A stretch of 64,000 nt of DNA from Photobacterium ganghwense (GCF_003025595.1 NZ_PYMI01000001.1:186001-250000); one strand, 5' to 3'. Shown: positions 1-9,578, counted from the first letter of the stretch. Made by a program: numbers and translations. The notes: a model not told the origin generated them from the letters alone.

Positions 1-495
1 TTCCAGATCTGGATAAACCTGCCCGCCGCCAAGAAAATGCAACCGGCTGACTACGCAGATTTTCAGCCCGAAATGATCACGGAGCACGCCCTCAACGACA
101 ACAGCCTGATCCGGGTGATCGCCGGGGATCTGACCATTCGCGGTACGACCCTGACCGGCCCGCTGCAGAAAACCGGGGTTGCTACGACCATCGCAGACTG
201 GCATGCCAGCCGTGGCGAAGTACTGACCAGCTGCCTGAACCCGGATTTTCAGGCACTGATCTATGTCTATCGCGGGGAGGCTGAAATCAAGGGGGTCAGC
301 ATTGATGCCGGCACACTTGCTGTACTCGATCATGGCGAAGGTATCGAAGTTAGCGCGAAACAGGATACCGGTCTGCTTTTACTCTCCGGACTGCCGCTGA
401 ATGAGCCGGTTGTTCACTATGGGCCGTTTGTCATGAACTCACTGGAAGAAATTGAACAAGCCATCACCGATTATCAAAACGGTCAGTTTGTTTAG
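1..495 (+). CDS. Pirin family protein, C-terminal part (cut by window edge)
   Basis: The frame is open from base 1 (Phe-Gln-Ile-Trp-Ile-Asn-Leu-Pro) and runs to TAG at 493-495, so the gene starts to the left of the window; the Met codon at 37 is internal. The start of the visible part, QIWINLPAAKKM, and the end, EPVVHYGPFVMNSLEEIEQA, are the typical features of the pirin C-terminal cupin domain (the family motif GEPxxEPVxxYGPFVMN, here with LPLNEPVVHYGPFVMN). Pirins are bicupin iron proteins, some with quercetinase activity in bacteria; the metal-binding N-terminal cupin lies outside the window. A hairpin terminator follows about 100 bases downstream. Family call is firm, physiological role is not. 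Confidence 0.85.
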   Translation, partial: FQIWINLPAAKKMQPADYADFQPEMITEHALNDNSLIRVIAGDLTIRGTTLTGPLQKTGVATTIADWHASRGEVLTSCLNPDFQALIYVYRGEAEIKGVSIDAGTLAVLDHGEGIEVSAKQDTGLLLLSGLPLNEPVVHYGPFVMNSLEEIEQAITDYQNGQFV

Positions 496-591
496 TTCGT
501 AGCAAATGTAAAACCCGACGAAGCAGTCACCATTGGCTTTCCATAACAGCCTTGTCACCACGGTCATCGCCATAGTTGGCTGTTTAGAAAT

Positions 592-622
592 AAAAAAGCT
601 TCCCACAGTGGGAAGCTTTTTT
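592..622. terminator. Bidirectional rho-independent terminator
   Basis: A perfect stem (AAAAAAGCTTCCCAC / GTGGGAAGCTTTTTT around a short AGT-type loop) has an A run on the left and a T run on the right, so it can serve both the pirin gene (plus) and lpxL (minus), which converge here. Confidence 0.85.
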
Positions 623-663
623 CACAACTTTAGTTTAGATAACCTGAAATGCTGTCAGCGCAC

Positions 664-1590
664 TCAGTAAAGCGACGGCTCGCCTTCAGGACGCGTTTTG
701 AATCGGCGATGCAACCACATATACTGCTCTGGCGCTTCCATGATAGAACGCTCAATCGCTTTATTGGTATACGCAGCCGCTGCATCCGGATCATTGTGCG
801 GGAAGGCGTCCAATGGCGGGAAAACCTTCAGCGTGTACTGACCAGAATCGGTATTGCGGACCATCGCAAACGGCACCACAGCACATTTCGAGGCGTCCAC
901 CAGCAGGCTGGTACCTGTGGTGGTACACGCTTTCTCTACTGCAAACAGTGGCGCAAAGGTTGAACGGCGGCGACCGTAATCATGGTCAGGTGCATACCAC
1001 ACACGTTCTGCTGTGCGCAGCGCTCGCAGCATCCCTTTTACGTCTTTACGATCAATCATATATTTGTTAGAACGCACGCGGCCTTTAAACTGAAAGTAGT
1101 CAAAGCACGGGTTCTTATTAGGACGGTACACCCCAACCCCCGGCGTTTGCATACCAAAAGCACGCGCACCCAGTTCAAGGTTCAGGGAGTGGCAAGCAAC
1201 TAGCAGCACGCCTTTGCCTTCCGCTTCCAGCTGACGGATATGTTCCATACCTTCATAGGTTACATGGCGGCGCACACGAATATCCGGCCAGAACCAGGCC
1301 ATGCCGGTTTCGAACAACGCCAGACCGGTATTATCAATGTTCTTTTTCACCATCTCGTCGCGCTCTTCCTGCGACATCTCAGGAAAACACAGCTCCAGAT
1401 TTCGAACGATGGTTTTCTGGCGTTTTTTAAGCAAACGAATCCCCAACCGCCCCAGCAACTGACCCAGACGGAACTGGATGAAATAAGGAAGCCAGCTGAT
1501 CAGATACATCAGACCAATCATGACCAGTGTCAGCCAGTAACGCGGATGAAGAAGCGCCTTGGTGAAAGTAGGAGCTGTAAATTTACTCAT
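664..1590 (-). CDS. lpxL: Lipid A biosynthesis lauroyl acyltransferase (LpxL/HtrB family)
   Basis: Transfers a secondary acyl chain (laurate in E. coli) from acyl-ACP to Kdo2-lipid IVA at the inner membrane. The protein closely follows E. coli LpxL along its length: ALLHPRYWLT near the N-terminus, a membrane anchor at about residues 16-36, RNLELCFPEMS, the acyltransferase motif H-x4-E in HSLNLELGAR, then GVYRPNKNP, RSNKYMIDRKDVKGM, WYAPDHDYG and the C-terminal MWLHRRFKTRPEGEPS. I start at the ATG at 1590 (MSKFTAPTFTKALLHP), which matches the family; the frame stays open for 26 more codons upstream without family similarity. The gene stands alone and converges with the pirin gene at a shared terminator. 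It could be an LpxM paralogue, but the sequence is closer to LpxL. Confidence 0.9.
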   Translation of the reverse strand: MSKFTAPTFTKALLHPRYWLTLVMIGLMYLISWLPYFIQFRLGQLLGRLGIRLLKKRQKTIVRNLELCFPEMSQEERDEMVKKNIDNTGLALFETGMAWFWPDIRVRRHVTYEGMEHIRQLEAEGKGVLLVACHSLNLELGARAFGMQTPGVGVYRPNKNPCFDYFQFKGRVRSNKYMIDRKDVKGMLRALRTAERVWYAPDHDYGRRRSTFAPLFAVEKACTTTGTSLLVDASKCAVVPFAMVRNTDSGQYTLKVFPPLDAFPHNDPDAAAAYTNKAIERSIMEAPEQYMWLHRRFKTRPEGEPSLY

Positions 1591-1982
1591 TAGAATCGCT
1601 GTCCCGTTGTCTTTATTGTTATCGCACCCAGTCATCGGTAAGAGTCTGAAGCGTAAACTGAACAGCAAATTTTATGCTGCTGCCCCCGGTCATGCAAGGC
1701 TTAACACCTTCACATAAAGGGGAAGGTGCCTTTCCGAACCAACCCTAGCAGTAACCTGCTTCACCGGTTCACAATAATGCGGACAATCAAACGAAACAGA
1801 GGCAGAAAAAGGGATGACTCAGAATGACACGGCGGATGCCGTCACGGTGCAAACCTGACGACAGTCGTTTGCAGATCGCGTGCTACAGAGAGCGTATTGC
1901 AGAAAGCGCTTGCTGAATACGAGCATAAATCAGGCGGCTGCATCCTGCAGCCTCATCACATATCTCTAAGATAATAAATCCA
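1591..1982. other. Intergenic space between lpxL start and napC end
   Basis: No convincing gene. It must contain the lpxL promoter (minus strand). Two short hairpins are visible: CACCTTC/GAAGGTG at 1705-1728, and GGCTGCA/TGCAGCC at 1936-1952, the latter about 30 bases after the napC stop but without a T run, so only a possible weak terminator of the nap operon. Confidence 0.4.
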
Positions 1983-2564
1983 TTAAAATCCTTCCACACC
2001 ACTCATATTCGGCAAACGGTGAGCAATCCCTTTGTGGCAATCAATACAGGTTTTTGAGCCATCAGCCAGGGAGCTTGAATGTTGTGTGGATGCCCGTGAT
2101 GATTGACGGGTGAAGTCCATATAACTGAACTCATGGCAGTTACGGCACTCCAGCGAATCATTTTTCTTCATTCGGGTCCACTCACGCTCAGCCATGTGCA
2201 GACGACGGGCATCAAACTTTTCTTTGGTCGAAATCGCACCGGTTATCCAGGCCCACACTTCTTTGGATGCCTGCATCTTACGCGCCATTTTATCCGTCCA
2301 GTTGTGAGGTACATGACAGTCAGAGCAAATCGCCCTCACCCCGGTTCGGTTGGTAAAATGGATCGTGCCCTGTATTTCCTGATAAACATTGTTTTCATGA
2401 CAACTGACACAGAAAGGTTCGGTGTTGGTCAGTTCCATCCCGGTATTGAATGCCCCCCAGAAAATGATCCCGGCGATGAATCCGCCAAGAGTAAGGAAGC
2501 CCAGACTGAAATATTTCGCCGGTGAGCGTATGATTCCCCACCACTTCTTAATCCATTGCCACAT
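1983..2564 (-). CDS. napC: NapC/NirT-type membrane-anchored tetrahaem cytochrome c
   Basis: Quinol dehydrogenase that passes electrons from menaquinol/ubiquinol to NapAB in the periplasm. Length 193 residues, normal for NapC. An N-terminal uncleaved membrane anchor (about residues 17-40) is followed by four haem c motifs: CVSCH (52-56), CSDCH (80-84), CRNCH (140-144) and CIDCH (173-177). A strong ribosome site, GGAGG six bases before ATG, fixes the start. It lies 11 bases after napB and is the last gene of the minus-strand napE-A-B-C group. A cytochrome of the related NrfH/TorC families is unlikely given size and neighbours. Confidence 0.95.
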   Translation of the reverse strand: MWQWIKKWWGIIRSPAKYFSLGFLTLGGFIAGIIFWGAFNTGMELTNTEPFCVSCHENNVYQEIQGTIHFTNRTGVRAICSDCHVPHNWTDKMARKMQASKEVWAWITGAISTKEKFDARRLHMAEREWTRMKKNDSLECRNCHEFSYMDFTRQSSRASTQHSSSLADGSKTCIDCHKGIAHRLPNMSGVEGF

Positions 2565-2575
2565 AGGATCCTCCG

Positions 2576-3031
2576 TTACTCTTGCTGATCTAGCAATGTA
2601 TCGAGATCAGAAAAAGTGGTCCCGACGGCAGGCTTAGCATCTGTCTGCACCACGTGGCATTGTTGACAGAAGTAGCGCCGGGGCGAAAGCTCTGCCAGAA
2701 AGTTACCGTCACGGTCCATATAGTGCGTCACACTGATCATGCGGGCCTGTGTTTCTTCCACCCGGCTGCGAGCATGACAGGCCATACATTTGTTGGCATT
2801 CAGATCGACCTGATAATTATCGATCTTGTGCGGGATCACCGGCGGCTGCATCGGATAATTGCGTTTCGGTATCCGGTCGGTGTTGAGTGTATTGTTCATT
2901 GCCGGCGGCTCTGGTTCGCCCACCAGAGCAAACTTACGCAGCGTCGCCAGCTCATCGCCCTTGATCACAGTGGTGGCGGCAATCACTCCGGTAGTAAACA
3001 GCAATATCATCAGCATTATGATGCGGTTCAT
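2576..3031 (-). CDS. napB: Periplasmic nitrate reductase small subunit, dihaem cytochrome c NapB
   Basis: Electron-transfer subunit of the periplasmic nitrate reductase, taking electrons from NapC to NapA. From the ATG at 3031 (AGGAG six bases upstream) the protein is 151 residues with a cleavable signal peptide (hydrophobic stretch about 3-19) and two haem motifs, CMACH (82-86) and CQQCH (122-126). The distal-ligand region around HKIDNYQVD and [10 protein letters not shown] fits NapB. An alternative start six codons upstream has no better ribosome site. It sits between napA and napC in the usual order. Confidence 0.95.
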   Translation of the reverse strand: MNRIIMLMILLFTTGVIAATTVIKGDELATLRKFALVGEPEPPAMNNTLNTDRIPKRNYPMQPPVIPHKIDNYQVDLNANKCMACHARSRVEETQARMISVTHYMDRDGNFLAELSPRRYFCQQCHVVQTDAKPAVGTTFSDLDTLLDQQE

Positions 3032-3080
3032 AGCAGGCTCCTGAGCCAATGCTTGGCTGTTGGGTATGCTCTTCTCGGTA

Positions 3081-5573
3081 TCAGGCCTTCACGACCTTAA
3101 CGGCGCATTTTTTGAAATCGGTCTGTTTGGATAACGGATCCGTTGCATCCAGTGTCACCTTGTTGATGAGCTGACTGGCATCAAACCACGGCACGTACAC
3201 CAGACCTTTCGGCGGTTTATTCCGTCCCCGGGTTTCAACCCGAGTAATGATCTCACCTCGCCGCGATATCACTTTCACCGCATCACCCCGTCGCAGACCT
3301 CTGGTACGGGCATCTTCCGGATGCATGAAGACCTGTGCATTCGGATAAGCCATGTACAATTCCGGTACACGTCGGGTCATTGAACCGGAATGCCAGTGCT
3401 CCAGCACCCGTCCGGTTGAGAGCCACAAGTCATACTCTTTATCAGGACTTTCCGCCGGCGGCTCATAAGGCAGCGCAAAAATCACAGCCCTGCCATCCGG
3501 TTTTCCGTAAAATTCAAAACCGGTTCCGGGTTTCACATACGGATCGGAGCCTTCTCGGAATCGCCATAAGGTTTCTTTACCGTCGACGACCGGCCAGCGC
3601 AGCCCGCGTTCTTCGTGGTATCGCTCAAACGGTGCCAAATCATGACCGTGACCGCGTCCGAACTGGGCGTATTCTTCAAACAGCCCCTTCTGGACATAGA
3701 AACCGTATTCGGTCGATTCGTCATTACTGCGACCTTCGGCAATCTCTTCCAGCGGGAACTGATTCACCTGACCGTTAACGAACAGCACGTCAAACAGCGT
3801 TTTATCCTTATACGCAGGGTTGGCATCTAACAGATCTTTCGGCCACACCTCATCGGTCTTGAAGCGTTTGGAGAATTCCATCAACTGCCAGAGATCTGAC
3901 TTGGACTCTCCCGGTGCATCGACCATCTTGTGCCAGAGTTGGGTACGGCGTTCGGCATTGCCATATCCCCCCTCTTTTTCGACCCACATGGCCGTTGGCA
4001 ATACCAGATCGGCTGACTGCGCCGTGACCGTCGGGTAGGCATCCGACACCACGATAAAGTTATCCGGATTGCGATACCCCGGCAGGGTCTCTTCATTGAT
4101 GTTCGCCCCGGCCTGGAGGTTGTTGTTAACCTGAATCCAGTAAACATTAATCAAACCGTCTTTGAGCATCCGGCTTTGCAGCACCGCATGAGCCCCTACC
4201 TTTTCAGGAACGGTTCCCTCCGGCAGTTTCCAGATTTTTTCAGCTGTTTTACGGTGTTCCGGATTGGTTACGACCAGATCAGCAGGCAGTCGATGCGCAA
4301 ATGTCCCGACTTCACGCGCAGTACCACATGCTGACGGCTGCCCGGTCAGTGAAAATGGACTGTTGCCCGGAGTCGAAATTTTCCCGGTCAGAAGGTGAAT
4401 GTTGTACACCAGGTTGTTACACCAGACACCGCGGGTATGCTGGTTAAATCCCATCGTCCAGAACGAGGTCACTTTGGTTTCCGGGTCGGCGTACAGCTCA
4501 GCCAGTTCAATCAACCGGTTTTGTGGTACACCCGACATTTCGCTGACCTTTTCAACGGTGTACTCCGCCACGAAATTTTTGAATTCATCAAAGGTCATCG
4601 GATCCGATTCGCCGCTGTCCGGATTTTTGGCTTTTTGCTGCAATGGGTTATCCGGTCTCAGACCATAGCCGATATCGGTCGCCCCACGGCGGAAATTGAC
4701 ATGCTTATCTACAAAGTCATGGTTCACTTTGTCGTTGGTGATGATGTAGTTGGCAATAAAATTGAGAATGGCCAAATCCGTCTGCGGGGTGAAGACAATC
4801 GGAATATCGGCCAGTTCGAAGCTACGGTGCTCAAACGTCGACAGCACAGAGACTTTAACATGCGGATTCGACAGACGCCGGTCAGTCACCCGAGTCCACA
4901 GGATCGGATGCATTTCTGCCATGTTCGATCCCCACAGCACAAAGGCATCTGCTTCTTCGATGTCGTCATAACAGCCCATAGGCTCATCGATACCAAATGT
5001 GCGGATAAACCCCACAACGGCAGAAGCCATACAGTGTCGTGCATTGGGTTCAATGTTGTTTGAACGGAACCCGCCTTTCATTAACTTTGACGCGGCATAG
5101 CCTTCATAAATCGTCCATTGGCCGGAACCAAACATCCCGATGGCCTCTGGGCCTTTGGCTTTGAGGGTCGCTTTCCATTTCTCAGCCATGATGTCGAACG
5201 CCTGCTCCCAGGTGATTGGCGTAAAATCACCCTCTTTATCAAATTTGCCGTTTTTCATTCTTAGCAACGGCTGCGTCAGGCGATCCTCCCCGTACATAAT
5301 TTTGGAGAGGAAGTATCCTTTCACACAGTTCAGGCCGCGGTTTACCGGCGACTTAATATCGCCATGAGTGGCCACCACCTTGTCGTCCTTCACCCCGACA
5401 TTCACCGAACACCCCACGCCGCAAAACCGGCAGGGTGCCTTTTCCCAGGTGATTTGCGTTTTGCTGGCATCGGTAACGACATTACTGGCCACAACCGGTA
5501 TGGAGATACCAGCAGCGGCAGCAGCCGATGCGGCGGCCTGCGCTTTGATAAAGTTACGCCGTGAACATTTCAT
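3081..5573 (-). CDS. napA: Periplasmic nitrate reductase catalytic subunit NapA
   Basis: Molybdopterin enzyme that reduces nitrate to nitrite in the periplasm. Length 830 residues, as expected. A Tat signal (SRRNFIK at 4-10, Ala-rich h-region, cleavage near residue 30) implies export of the folded protein. The [4Fe-4S] cluster motif is C48-x2-C51-x3-C55-x27-C83, and the Mo-ligand cysteine is C181 in PNARHCMAS. The C-terminal molydopterin-dinucleotide-binding domain ([25 protein letters not shown]) is complete. The start has AGGA five bases before ATG. The dedicated Tat-proofreading chaperone gene napD, normally next to napA, is missing from this locus. Confidence 0.97.
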   Translation of the reverse strand: MKCSRRNFIKAQAAASAAAAAGISIPVVASNVVTDASKTQITWEKAPCRFCGVGCSVNVGVKDDKVVATHGDIKSPVNRGLNCVKGYFLSKIMYGEDRLTQPLLRMKNGKFDKEGDFTPITWEQAFDIMAEKWKATLKAKGPEAIGMFGSGQWTIYEGYAASKLMKGGFRSNNIEPNARHCMASAVVGFIRTFGIDEPMGCYDDIEEADAFVLWGSNMAEMHPILWTRVTDRRLSNPHVKVSVLSTFEHRSFELADIPIVFTPQTDLAILNFIANYIITNDKVNHDFVDKHVNFRRGATDIGYGLRPDNPLQQKAKNPDSGESDPMTFDEFKNFVAEYTVEKVSEMSGVPQNRLIELAELYADPETKVTSFWTMGFNQHTRGVWCNNLVYNIHLLTGKISTPGNSPFSLTGQPSACGTAREVGTFAHRLPADLVVTNPEHRKTAEKIWKLPEGTVPEKVGAHAVLQSRMLKDGLINVYWIQVNNNLQAGANINEETLPGYRNPDNFIVVSDAYPTVTAQSADLVLPTAMWVEKEGGYGNAERRTQLWHKMVDAPGESKSDLWQLMEFSKRFKTDEVWPKDLLDANPAYKDKTLFDVLFVNGQVNQFPLEEIAEGRSNDESTEYGFYVQKGLFEEYAQFGRGHGHDLAPFERYHEERGLRWPVVDGKETLWRFREGSDPYVKPGTGFEFYGKPDGRAVIFALPYEPPAESPDKEYDLWLSTGRVLEHWHSGSMTRRVPELYMAYPNAQVFMHPEDARTRGLRRGDAVKVISRRGEIITRVETRGRNKPPKGLVYVPWFDASQLINKVTLDATDPLSKQTDFKKCAVKVVKA

Positions 5574-5592
5574 TGCGTCCTCACTCTGCTGC

Positions 5593-5703
5593 TTAATCTA
5601 TGCTGACAATCTGCTGTGCCTGATCAGCAATCGGCTGTAGGCTCAATGGCTGACCAAGGCTAATAGTAGGCTCTGTAAACTCGCTCTTTAGCTGTTTTTT
5701 CAT
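5593..5703 (-). CDS. Short ORF (36 codons) between napE and napA
   Basis: The space between napE and napA, where napF and napD often lie, holds only this small frame, MKKQLKSEF...QQIVSID. It starts 15 bases after the napE stop and ends 20 bases before napA. I see no ribosome site in front of it and no similarity to NapD (about 85 residues) or NapF (four ferredoxin-type cysteine clusters). It may be a remnant left by deletion of those genes, or not coding at all. Confidence 0.3.
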   Translation of the reverse strand: MKKQLKSEFTEPTISLGQPLSLQPIADQAQQIVSID

Positions 5704-5717
5704 TTGGCGCTAAGTGT

Positions 5718-5855
5718 TTATCCCGCCATGACCTGTAAAAACCACACTAGGAAGCCGTAGCCACCAACCACAGCGACCGCCAATACAGGAAACAAAATAA
5801 CGGTGATAAACAGGAAGGCTTTCAGCTCTGAGCCTCGACGATTTGCGTCACTCAT
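5718..5855 (-). CDS. napE: NapE, small inner-membrane protein of the nap operon
   Basis: A 45-residue frame read on the minus strand, MSDANRRGSELKAFLFITVI and on, with one transmembrane segment (about residues 13-42) followed by a short tail ending QVMAG. The pattern RxxELKAFLFxxVxLFPxLAVAxVGGYGFxVW is that of NapE, a protein of unknown role found first in many nap operons. GGGA seven bases before the ATG supports translation. It is the first gene of the nap group here, so the operon promoter should lie just upstream, in 5856-6000. Confidence 0.88.
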   Translation of the reverse strand: MSDANRRGSELKAFLFITVILFPVLAVAVVGGYGFLVWFLQVMAG

Positions 5856-6241
5856 AGTGATATCCCAATATCCATTCCCTATCGGTTTATTATGTTTAAC
5901 TCTAGTTAGCTTCTGAGAATTTGATAACTTAGTCAGGCGGGAATTAGGACTAAAGGGGTAGCCGATCGGCGCTGACGCACGGTAGAAAAGCGATCAAGAC
6001 AAAGAACCTCGATACAATGAGAATGGACTGTTGCCGGACCCATTTCAGTGATAGGCTTATTTACAGCCTAAACACCTGCTAACCATTTGTTTTATAGGCA
6101 CCCTGACGATAAATGTTCAGGCTGAGAAAAACGCGTTCACAAACTGTTCAGCCAAACAGAATTCCATCAGGTATGCGAAGGGAAATGCCGGGCAATAACA
6201 AAGGCGACGCAATAAGGATTTTTCAAGAAGGACCGTCTGAA
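5856..6241. promoter_or_regulatory. Divergent intergenic region between napE and HTH gene
   Basis: About 385 bases separate napE (minus) from the winged-helix gene (plus). One heptamer on the minus strand, TACCCCT (5954-5960), fits the NarL/NarP consensus TACYYMT; the second half of a 7-2-7 site is poor, so this is only a candidate. TTGATAACTTAGTCAG nearby is at best a half-match to an FNR box. No gene is supported in the space. Confidence 0.35.
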
Positions 6242-6535
6242 ATGACAATTAGCAAGACCAAAACCAGCTTTTACCGCCGCCTTTATGTGGCATACCTGAT
6301 AGATAACGGCATCGCCACGGTGCCGGGGTTACTGGAATACACCGGTATGCCGCGCCGTACAGCGCAGGACACCATCAAAAGCCTTGCTGATCTAGATATT
6401 GTCTGCACGTTTAAGCAGGCGCAAGGTGAACGCAATCGAAGCGGCATGTATGTGATTGAAGAATGGGGTGCCATTAACAAACACTGGATTCATGACAATC
6501 TGAGCGACATCAAAATGGTGCTGGACTACCCGTAA
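6242..6535 (+). CDS. Small winged helix-turn-helix domain protein
   Basis: A 97-residue protein from the ATG at 6242, which has AAGGA about eight bases upstream; the frame extends 43 codons further 5' but that part is not protein-like. The body (YRRLYVAYLIDNGIATVPGL, then LEYTGMPRRTAQDTIKSLAD) reads as a winged-helix fold in which the helix MPRRTAQDTIKSL would be the recognition helix, followed by a wing (CTFKQAQGERNRSGMYVIEEWG). It is transcribed away from napE, so it could regulate nap, but no evidence other than adjacency supports that. I do not know a named homologue with a function. Confidence 0.7.
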   Translation: MTISKTKTSFYRRLYVAYLIDNGIATVPGLLEYTGMPRRTAQDTIKSLADLDIVCTFKQAQGERNRSGMYVIEEWGAINKHWIHDNLSDIKMVLDYP

Positions 6536-6672
6536 CATCCCGGATTCGCCAGCGAGGCCAATCCGCGTGTTTGCGTCCTGGCTTGCACCTTTACTTGCAC
6601 CTTTAGCTAAACTATTCATTGCACTCTTAGCCGCGCAATTAACGTCACTCCGCTAACTTAACTCTGCACGCT

Positions 6673-6702
6673 CTTTGCCCGGCTCACGTCAGACGGGCAA
6701 AG
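6673..6702 (+). terminator. Probable terminator of the HTH gene
   Basis: Nine-base stem CTTTGCCCG / CGGGCAAAG with a 12-base loop, followed by CATGTTTTG. It lies about 140 bases after the HTH stop. The T run is short. Confidence 0.45.
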
Positions 6703-7031
6703 CATGTTTTGATTCCACTGCATTAGCCTCATTGCCAAAAACAACCGGCAACGGAGGCATAATCCGTAAACATTTTCCTGCAAACCCAGCCAGATACGCT
6801 AAAACTGAAAAGGGATACGCATCTTGTGGCCGACCGGGCAGATTAGCATGCGTATTTTTCCGCGATGACAGAGCTTTGTCAGAGATTTTTGATGGTAAAG
6901 TGAGCGACAGCGAAACGAATTGATTTAATTAGGGCAAAAAAATGACAGGCTTAGATGTAATGCACCCTGATTATGATAAGATTCGCCCTAATTTTGAATA
7001 AGAATCTCACTGTTTATAGAGAATACGGAAT
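6703..7031. promoter_or_regulatory. Upstream region of the DUF2760/Hsp70 cluster with an inverted repeat
   Basis: No gene supported. An exact nine-base inverted repeat, AATTAGGGC (6927-6935) and GCCCTAATT (6985-6993), is separated by 49 bases and encloses a possible -10 box TATGAT (6972-6977). The arrangement would suit a two-half-site operator for the downstream cluster, but this is inference. Confidence 0.35.
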
Positions 7032-7679
7032 ATGGCTTTTGATTTTTCTAATCTGACTGTGGATCTATCGGCAATGCCGACAACTATCGACATGGGTCAC
7101 GCCTGGCTGGCAGGTCTTGTCGTTGTTCTTCTGGTGCTGTACGTCGCCAAAAAAGGCAAACCGGTAGAAATCGAGAAAGTCGTTGAAAAGGAAGTGGAGA
7201 AACTGGTCGAGGTTGAAATACCCGTCGAGAAGATTGTTGAAGTTGAAAAAGTGGTTGAAGTCGAAAAGATCGTCGAAGTTGAACCAAAACTGAAAACCGC
7301 CACGCCTGATGCGGCACTTCAGTTACTTTCACTGCTTCAGCAGGAAGCCCGTTTCATCGACTTCATGCAAGAAGATTTGAAAGGCTTTGCCGATGCTGAA
7401 ATCGGTGCTGCTGCGCGCGTTATTCACGAAGGTGGCCAGAAAGTACTGAACGAGTACTTCAGCTTTGCCCCAGTGCGTAGCGAAGACGAAGAAACCCGCA
7501 TTACCCTGCCACAAGGCTTTAATGCATCAGAAGTTCGTCTGACCGGCAATGTTGTTGGTGAAGCGCCATTTACCGGAACATTAATCCACCGCGGCTGGAG
7601 AGTCACTGACGTCAAACTGCCTAAACTGGCAGAAGGTCATGATGCGCGTATCATTGCCGCCGCTGAGGTAGAACTGTAA
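7032..7679 (+). CDS. DUF2760 family membrane-anchored protein
   Basis: 215 residues. One transmembrane segment (about 23-40, HAWLAGLVVVLLVLYVAKKG) is followed by a highly charged, near-periodic coiled-coil-like stretch (about 45-85) made of EVEKIVE/VEKVVEV units, then a globular DUF2760 domain (about 90-215) starting ATPDAALQLLSLLQQEARFI. The topology suggests a short periplasmic N-terminus with the globular part in the cytoplasm. Its stop codon overlaps the start of the first Hsp70 gene (TAATG), so the two are translationally coupled. DUF2760 proteins are known as neighbours of Hsp70-like genes; no biochemical role is established to my knowledge. Confidence 0.85.
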   Translation: MAFDFSNLTVDLSAMPTTIDMGHAWLAGLVVVLLVLYVAKKGKPVEIEKVVEKEVEKLVEVEIPVEKIVEVEKVVEVEKIVEVEPKLKTATPDAALQLLSLLQQEARFIDFMQEDLKGFADAEIGAAARVIHEGGQKVLNEYFSFAPVRSEDEETRITLPQGFNASEVRLTGNVVGEAPFTGTLIHRGWRVTDVKLPKLAEGHDARIIAAAEVEL

Positions 7680-9514
7680 TGCACGAAACACAAGAACACC
7701 GTTACAGTGTCGGTATCGACCTGGGTACCACACACTGCGTTTTATCTTACGTTGATCTGCAAGATGAAGATGCTCGCGTCAATGTGATGCCGATTGCCCA
7801 GCTGACTACGCCAGGTAATGTCGAAGAAAAAGATCAGCTGCCGTCTTTTATGTATCAGGCTCACGAGTCTGAACTGGCACCGGGCGACACGGCCCTGCCT
7901 TGGAACGGTCAACCGAAAGCCATCGTCGGTGCCATGGCTCGCCAATTAGGCAGCAAGACCCCTATCCGTCTGGTTGCCAGTGCAAAAAGCTGGCTGTGCC
8001 ATGGCGGCGTAAACCGCCGTGATGCGTTTCTGCCGCTGAACAGCCCGGAAGAAGTTGAGAAGGTGTCGCCACTGGAAGCGACCCGTCAGTACCTGTCTCA
8101 CCTGGCTGATGCATGGAATCACCAGCACCCTGACTCTCCGCTGTTTGATCAAGACGTGACCATTACGGTACCGGCCTCGTTTGATCCGGCAGCCCGCGAC
8201 CTGACCGCCGATGCGGCCCGCGAAGTCGGTTTCCGACACATGACGTTGCTGGAAGAGCCACAAGCCGCGGTATACAGCTGGCTGAAAAACAATGAAGAAA
8301 ACTGGCGTGACCAGGTTTCTGTCGGCGACGTGGTTCTGGTTGTTGATATCGGTGGTGGTACTACTGACCTTTCACTGGTTGCCGTCACTGAAGAAGACGG
8401 CAATCTGGTACTGAACCGTGTTGCAGTCGGCGATCACATCCTGCTGGGTGGCGACAACATGGATTTGGCGCTGGCTTACCGTCTGAAAATGAAACTGGCG
8501 CAGGAAGGCAAGCAGCTTCAACCATGGCAGATTCAGGCCATCACACACGCTTGTCGTGATGCGAAAGAAGCACTGCTGAGCGACCCAGAGCTGAAAACGA
8601 TGCCGATCGTGGTGCCTAGCCGTGGCTCGAAGCTACTGGGCGGCACACTGCAGACTGAACTGACTCAGGAAGAAGTCCAACAGACACTGGTTGAAGGCTT
8701 CTTCCCACGCAACAGCGTTAACGAACATCCTGTCGAAATGCAGCGTGGTGCACTGACCCAGATGGGTCTGCCATACGCACAGGATGCAGCGATTTCCCGT
8801 CATGTTGCCGGCTTCCTGAGCCGTCAATCTTCTGCGGTTGATGAGCTGTTTGAGAAATACGACCAACTGCACGAAGATTTCATTCGCCCGACCGCGATTC
8901 TGTTTAACGGTGGCGTTCTGAAATCGGATCTGCTGTCACAGCGTCTGATGTCCATCATCAACAGCTGGCTGACCACCGCAGGCAGCCCGGAAGCGAAGCG
9001 CCTGCAGGGTGTGGATTTGGACTTGGCCGTTGCAAGCGGCGCCTCTTACTACGGTTCGGTGCGCAAAGGCAAAGGCGTTCGTATCCGTGGCGGTATTGCA
9101 AGCAGCTACTACGTAGGTATCGAAAGTTCAATGCCTGCAATTCCGGGCATGGAGCCACCGTTGGAAGCTCTGTGTGTGGCACCGTTTGGGATGGAAGAAG
9201 GCACTCATGCCGACGTCCCAAGCCGTGAATTTGGTCTGGTGATCGGTCAGCCGGTTCAGTTCAAATTCTTTGGCTCAACGGTTCGCCGAGAAGACCCGGC
9301 CGGCACCCATCTGGACTGGTGGCAACCGGAAGAACTGGAAGAGCTGCCTGCGATTCAGGTTACCCTGCCAGTTTCTGAAGGTCGTACTGCAGGTGAAGTG
9401 GTCCCTGTTCGTCTGGCTTCTCGTGTGACTGAACTGGGTACTTTGTGCCTGGAAGCGATTCCGACTGACGGCGGCCAGAAATGGCAGGTCGAATTCGACG
9501 TTCGCGACAAGTAA
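7679..9514 (+). CDS. Non-canonical Hsp70 family protein (first of two)
   Basis: 611 residues with an actin-like Hsp70 ATPase fold: phosphate-1 loop GIDLGTTHCV (12-21), VTIPASF-type strand ITVPASFDPAARD (162-174), LLEEPQAAVY (190-199), phosphate-2 loop VVDIGGGTTDLSLV (221-234), GGDNMDLALA and the adenosine motif FNGGVLKSDLL. The C-terminal third is not the usual DnaK substrate domain and lacks the EEVD/DnaK-type lid; it ends in a beta-rich segment. This is therefore a specialised Hsp70, not DnaK, HscA or HscC. No dnaJ or grpE lies nearby. It follows the DUF2760 gene with a one-base overlap, and a terminator follows its stop. Confidence 0.85.
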   Translation: MHETQEHRYSVGIDLGTTHCVLSYVDLQDEDARVNVMPIAQLTTPGNVEEKDQLPSFMYQAHESELAPGDTALPWNGQPKAIVGAMARQLGSKTPIRLVASAKSWLCHGGVNRRDAFLPLNSPEEVEKVSPLEATRQYLSHLADAWNHQHPDSPLFDQDVTITVPASFDPAARDLTADAAREVGFRHMTLLEEPQAAVYSWLKNNEENWRDQVSVGDVVLVVDIGGGTTDLSLVAVTEEDGNLVLNRVAVGDHILLGGDNMDLALAYRLKMKLAQEGKQLQPWQIQAITHACRDAKEALLSDPELKTMPIVVPSRGSKLLGGTLQTELTQEEVQQTLVEGFFPRNSVNEHPVEMQRGALTQMGLPYAQDAAISRHVAGFLSRQSSAVDELFEKYDQLHEDFIRPTAILFNGGVLKSDLLSQRLMSIINSWLTTAGSPEAKRLQGVDLDLAVASGASYYGSVRKGKGVRIRGGIASSYYVGIESSMPAIPGMEPPLEALCVAPFGMEEGTHADVPSREFGLVIGQPVQFKFFGSTVRREDPAGTHLDWWQPEELEELPAIQVTLPVSEGRTAGEVVPVRLASRVTELGTLCLEAIPTDGGQKWQVEFDVRDK

Positions 9515-9524
9515 TCCCCTCCAT

Positions 9525-9550
9525 AAAACGGCGCTTAATGCGCCGTTTTT
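9525..9550 (+). terminator. Rho-independent terminator after first Hsp70 gene
   Basis: AAAACGGCGC / GCGCCGTTTT stem with a TTAAT loop ending in a T run, 11 bases after the stop. It divides the cluster into two transcription units. Confidence 0.85.
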
Positions 9551-9578
9551 CTTACCGTTCGTTATTGTAATCAAAGAT

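Noticed and set aside
4395..5063. 222-codon plus-strand frame inside napA
   Set aside because: It is the mirror of the strong napA codon pattern on the other strand, lacks any domain and would overlap a certain gene.
5920..5940. FNR box upstream of napE (TTGATAACTTAGTCAG)
   Set aside because: Only the left half fits TTGAT-N4-ATCAA; the right half does not.
6675..6923. 82-codon frame upstream of the DUF2760 gene
   Set aside because: Starts in the terminator hairpin, no ribosome site, no domain; low-quality composition.
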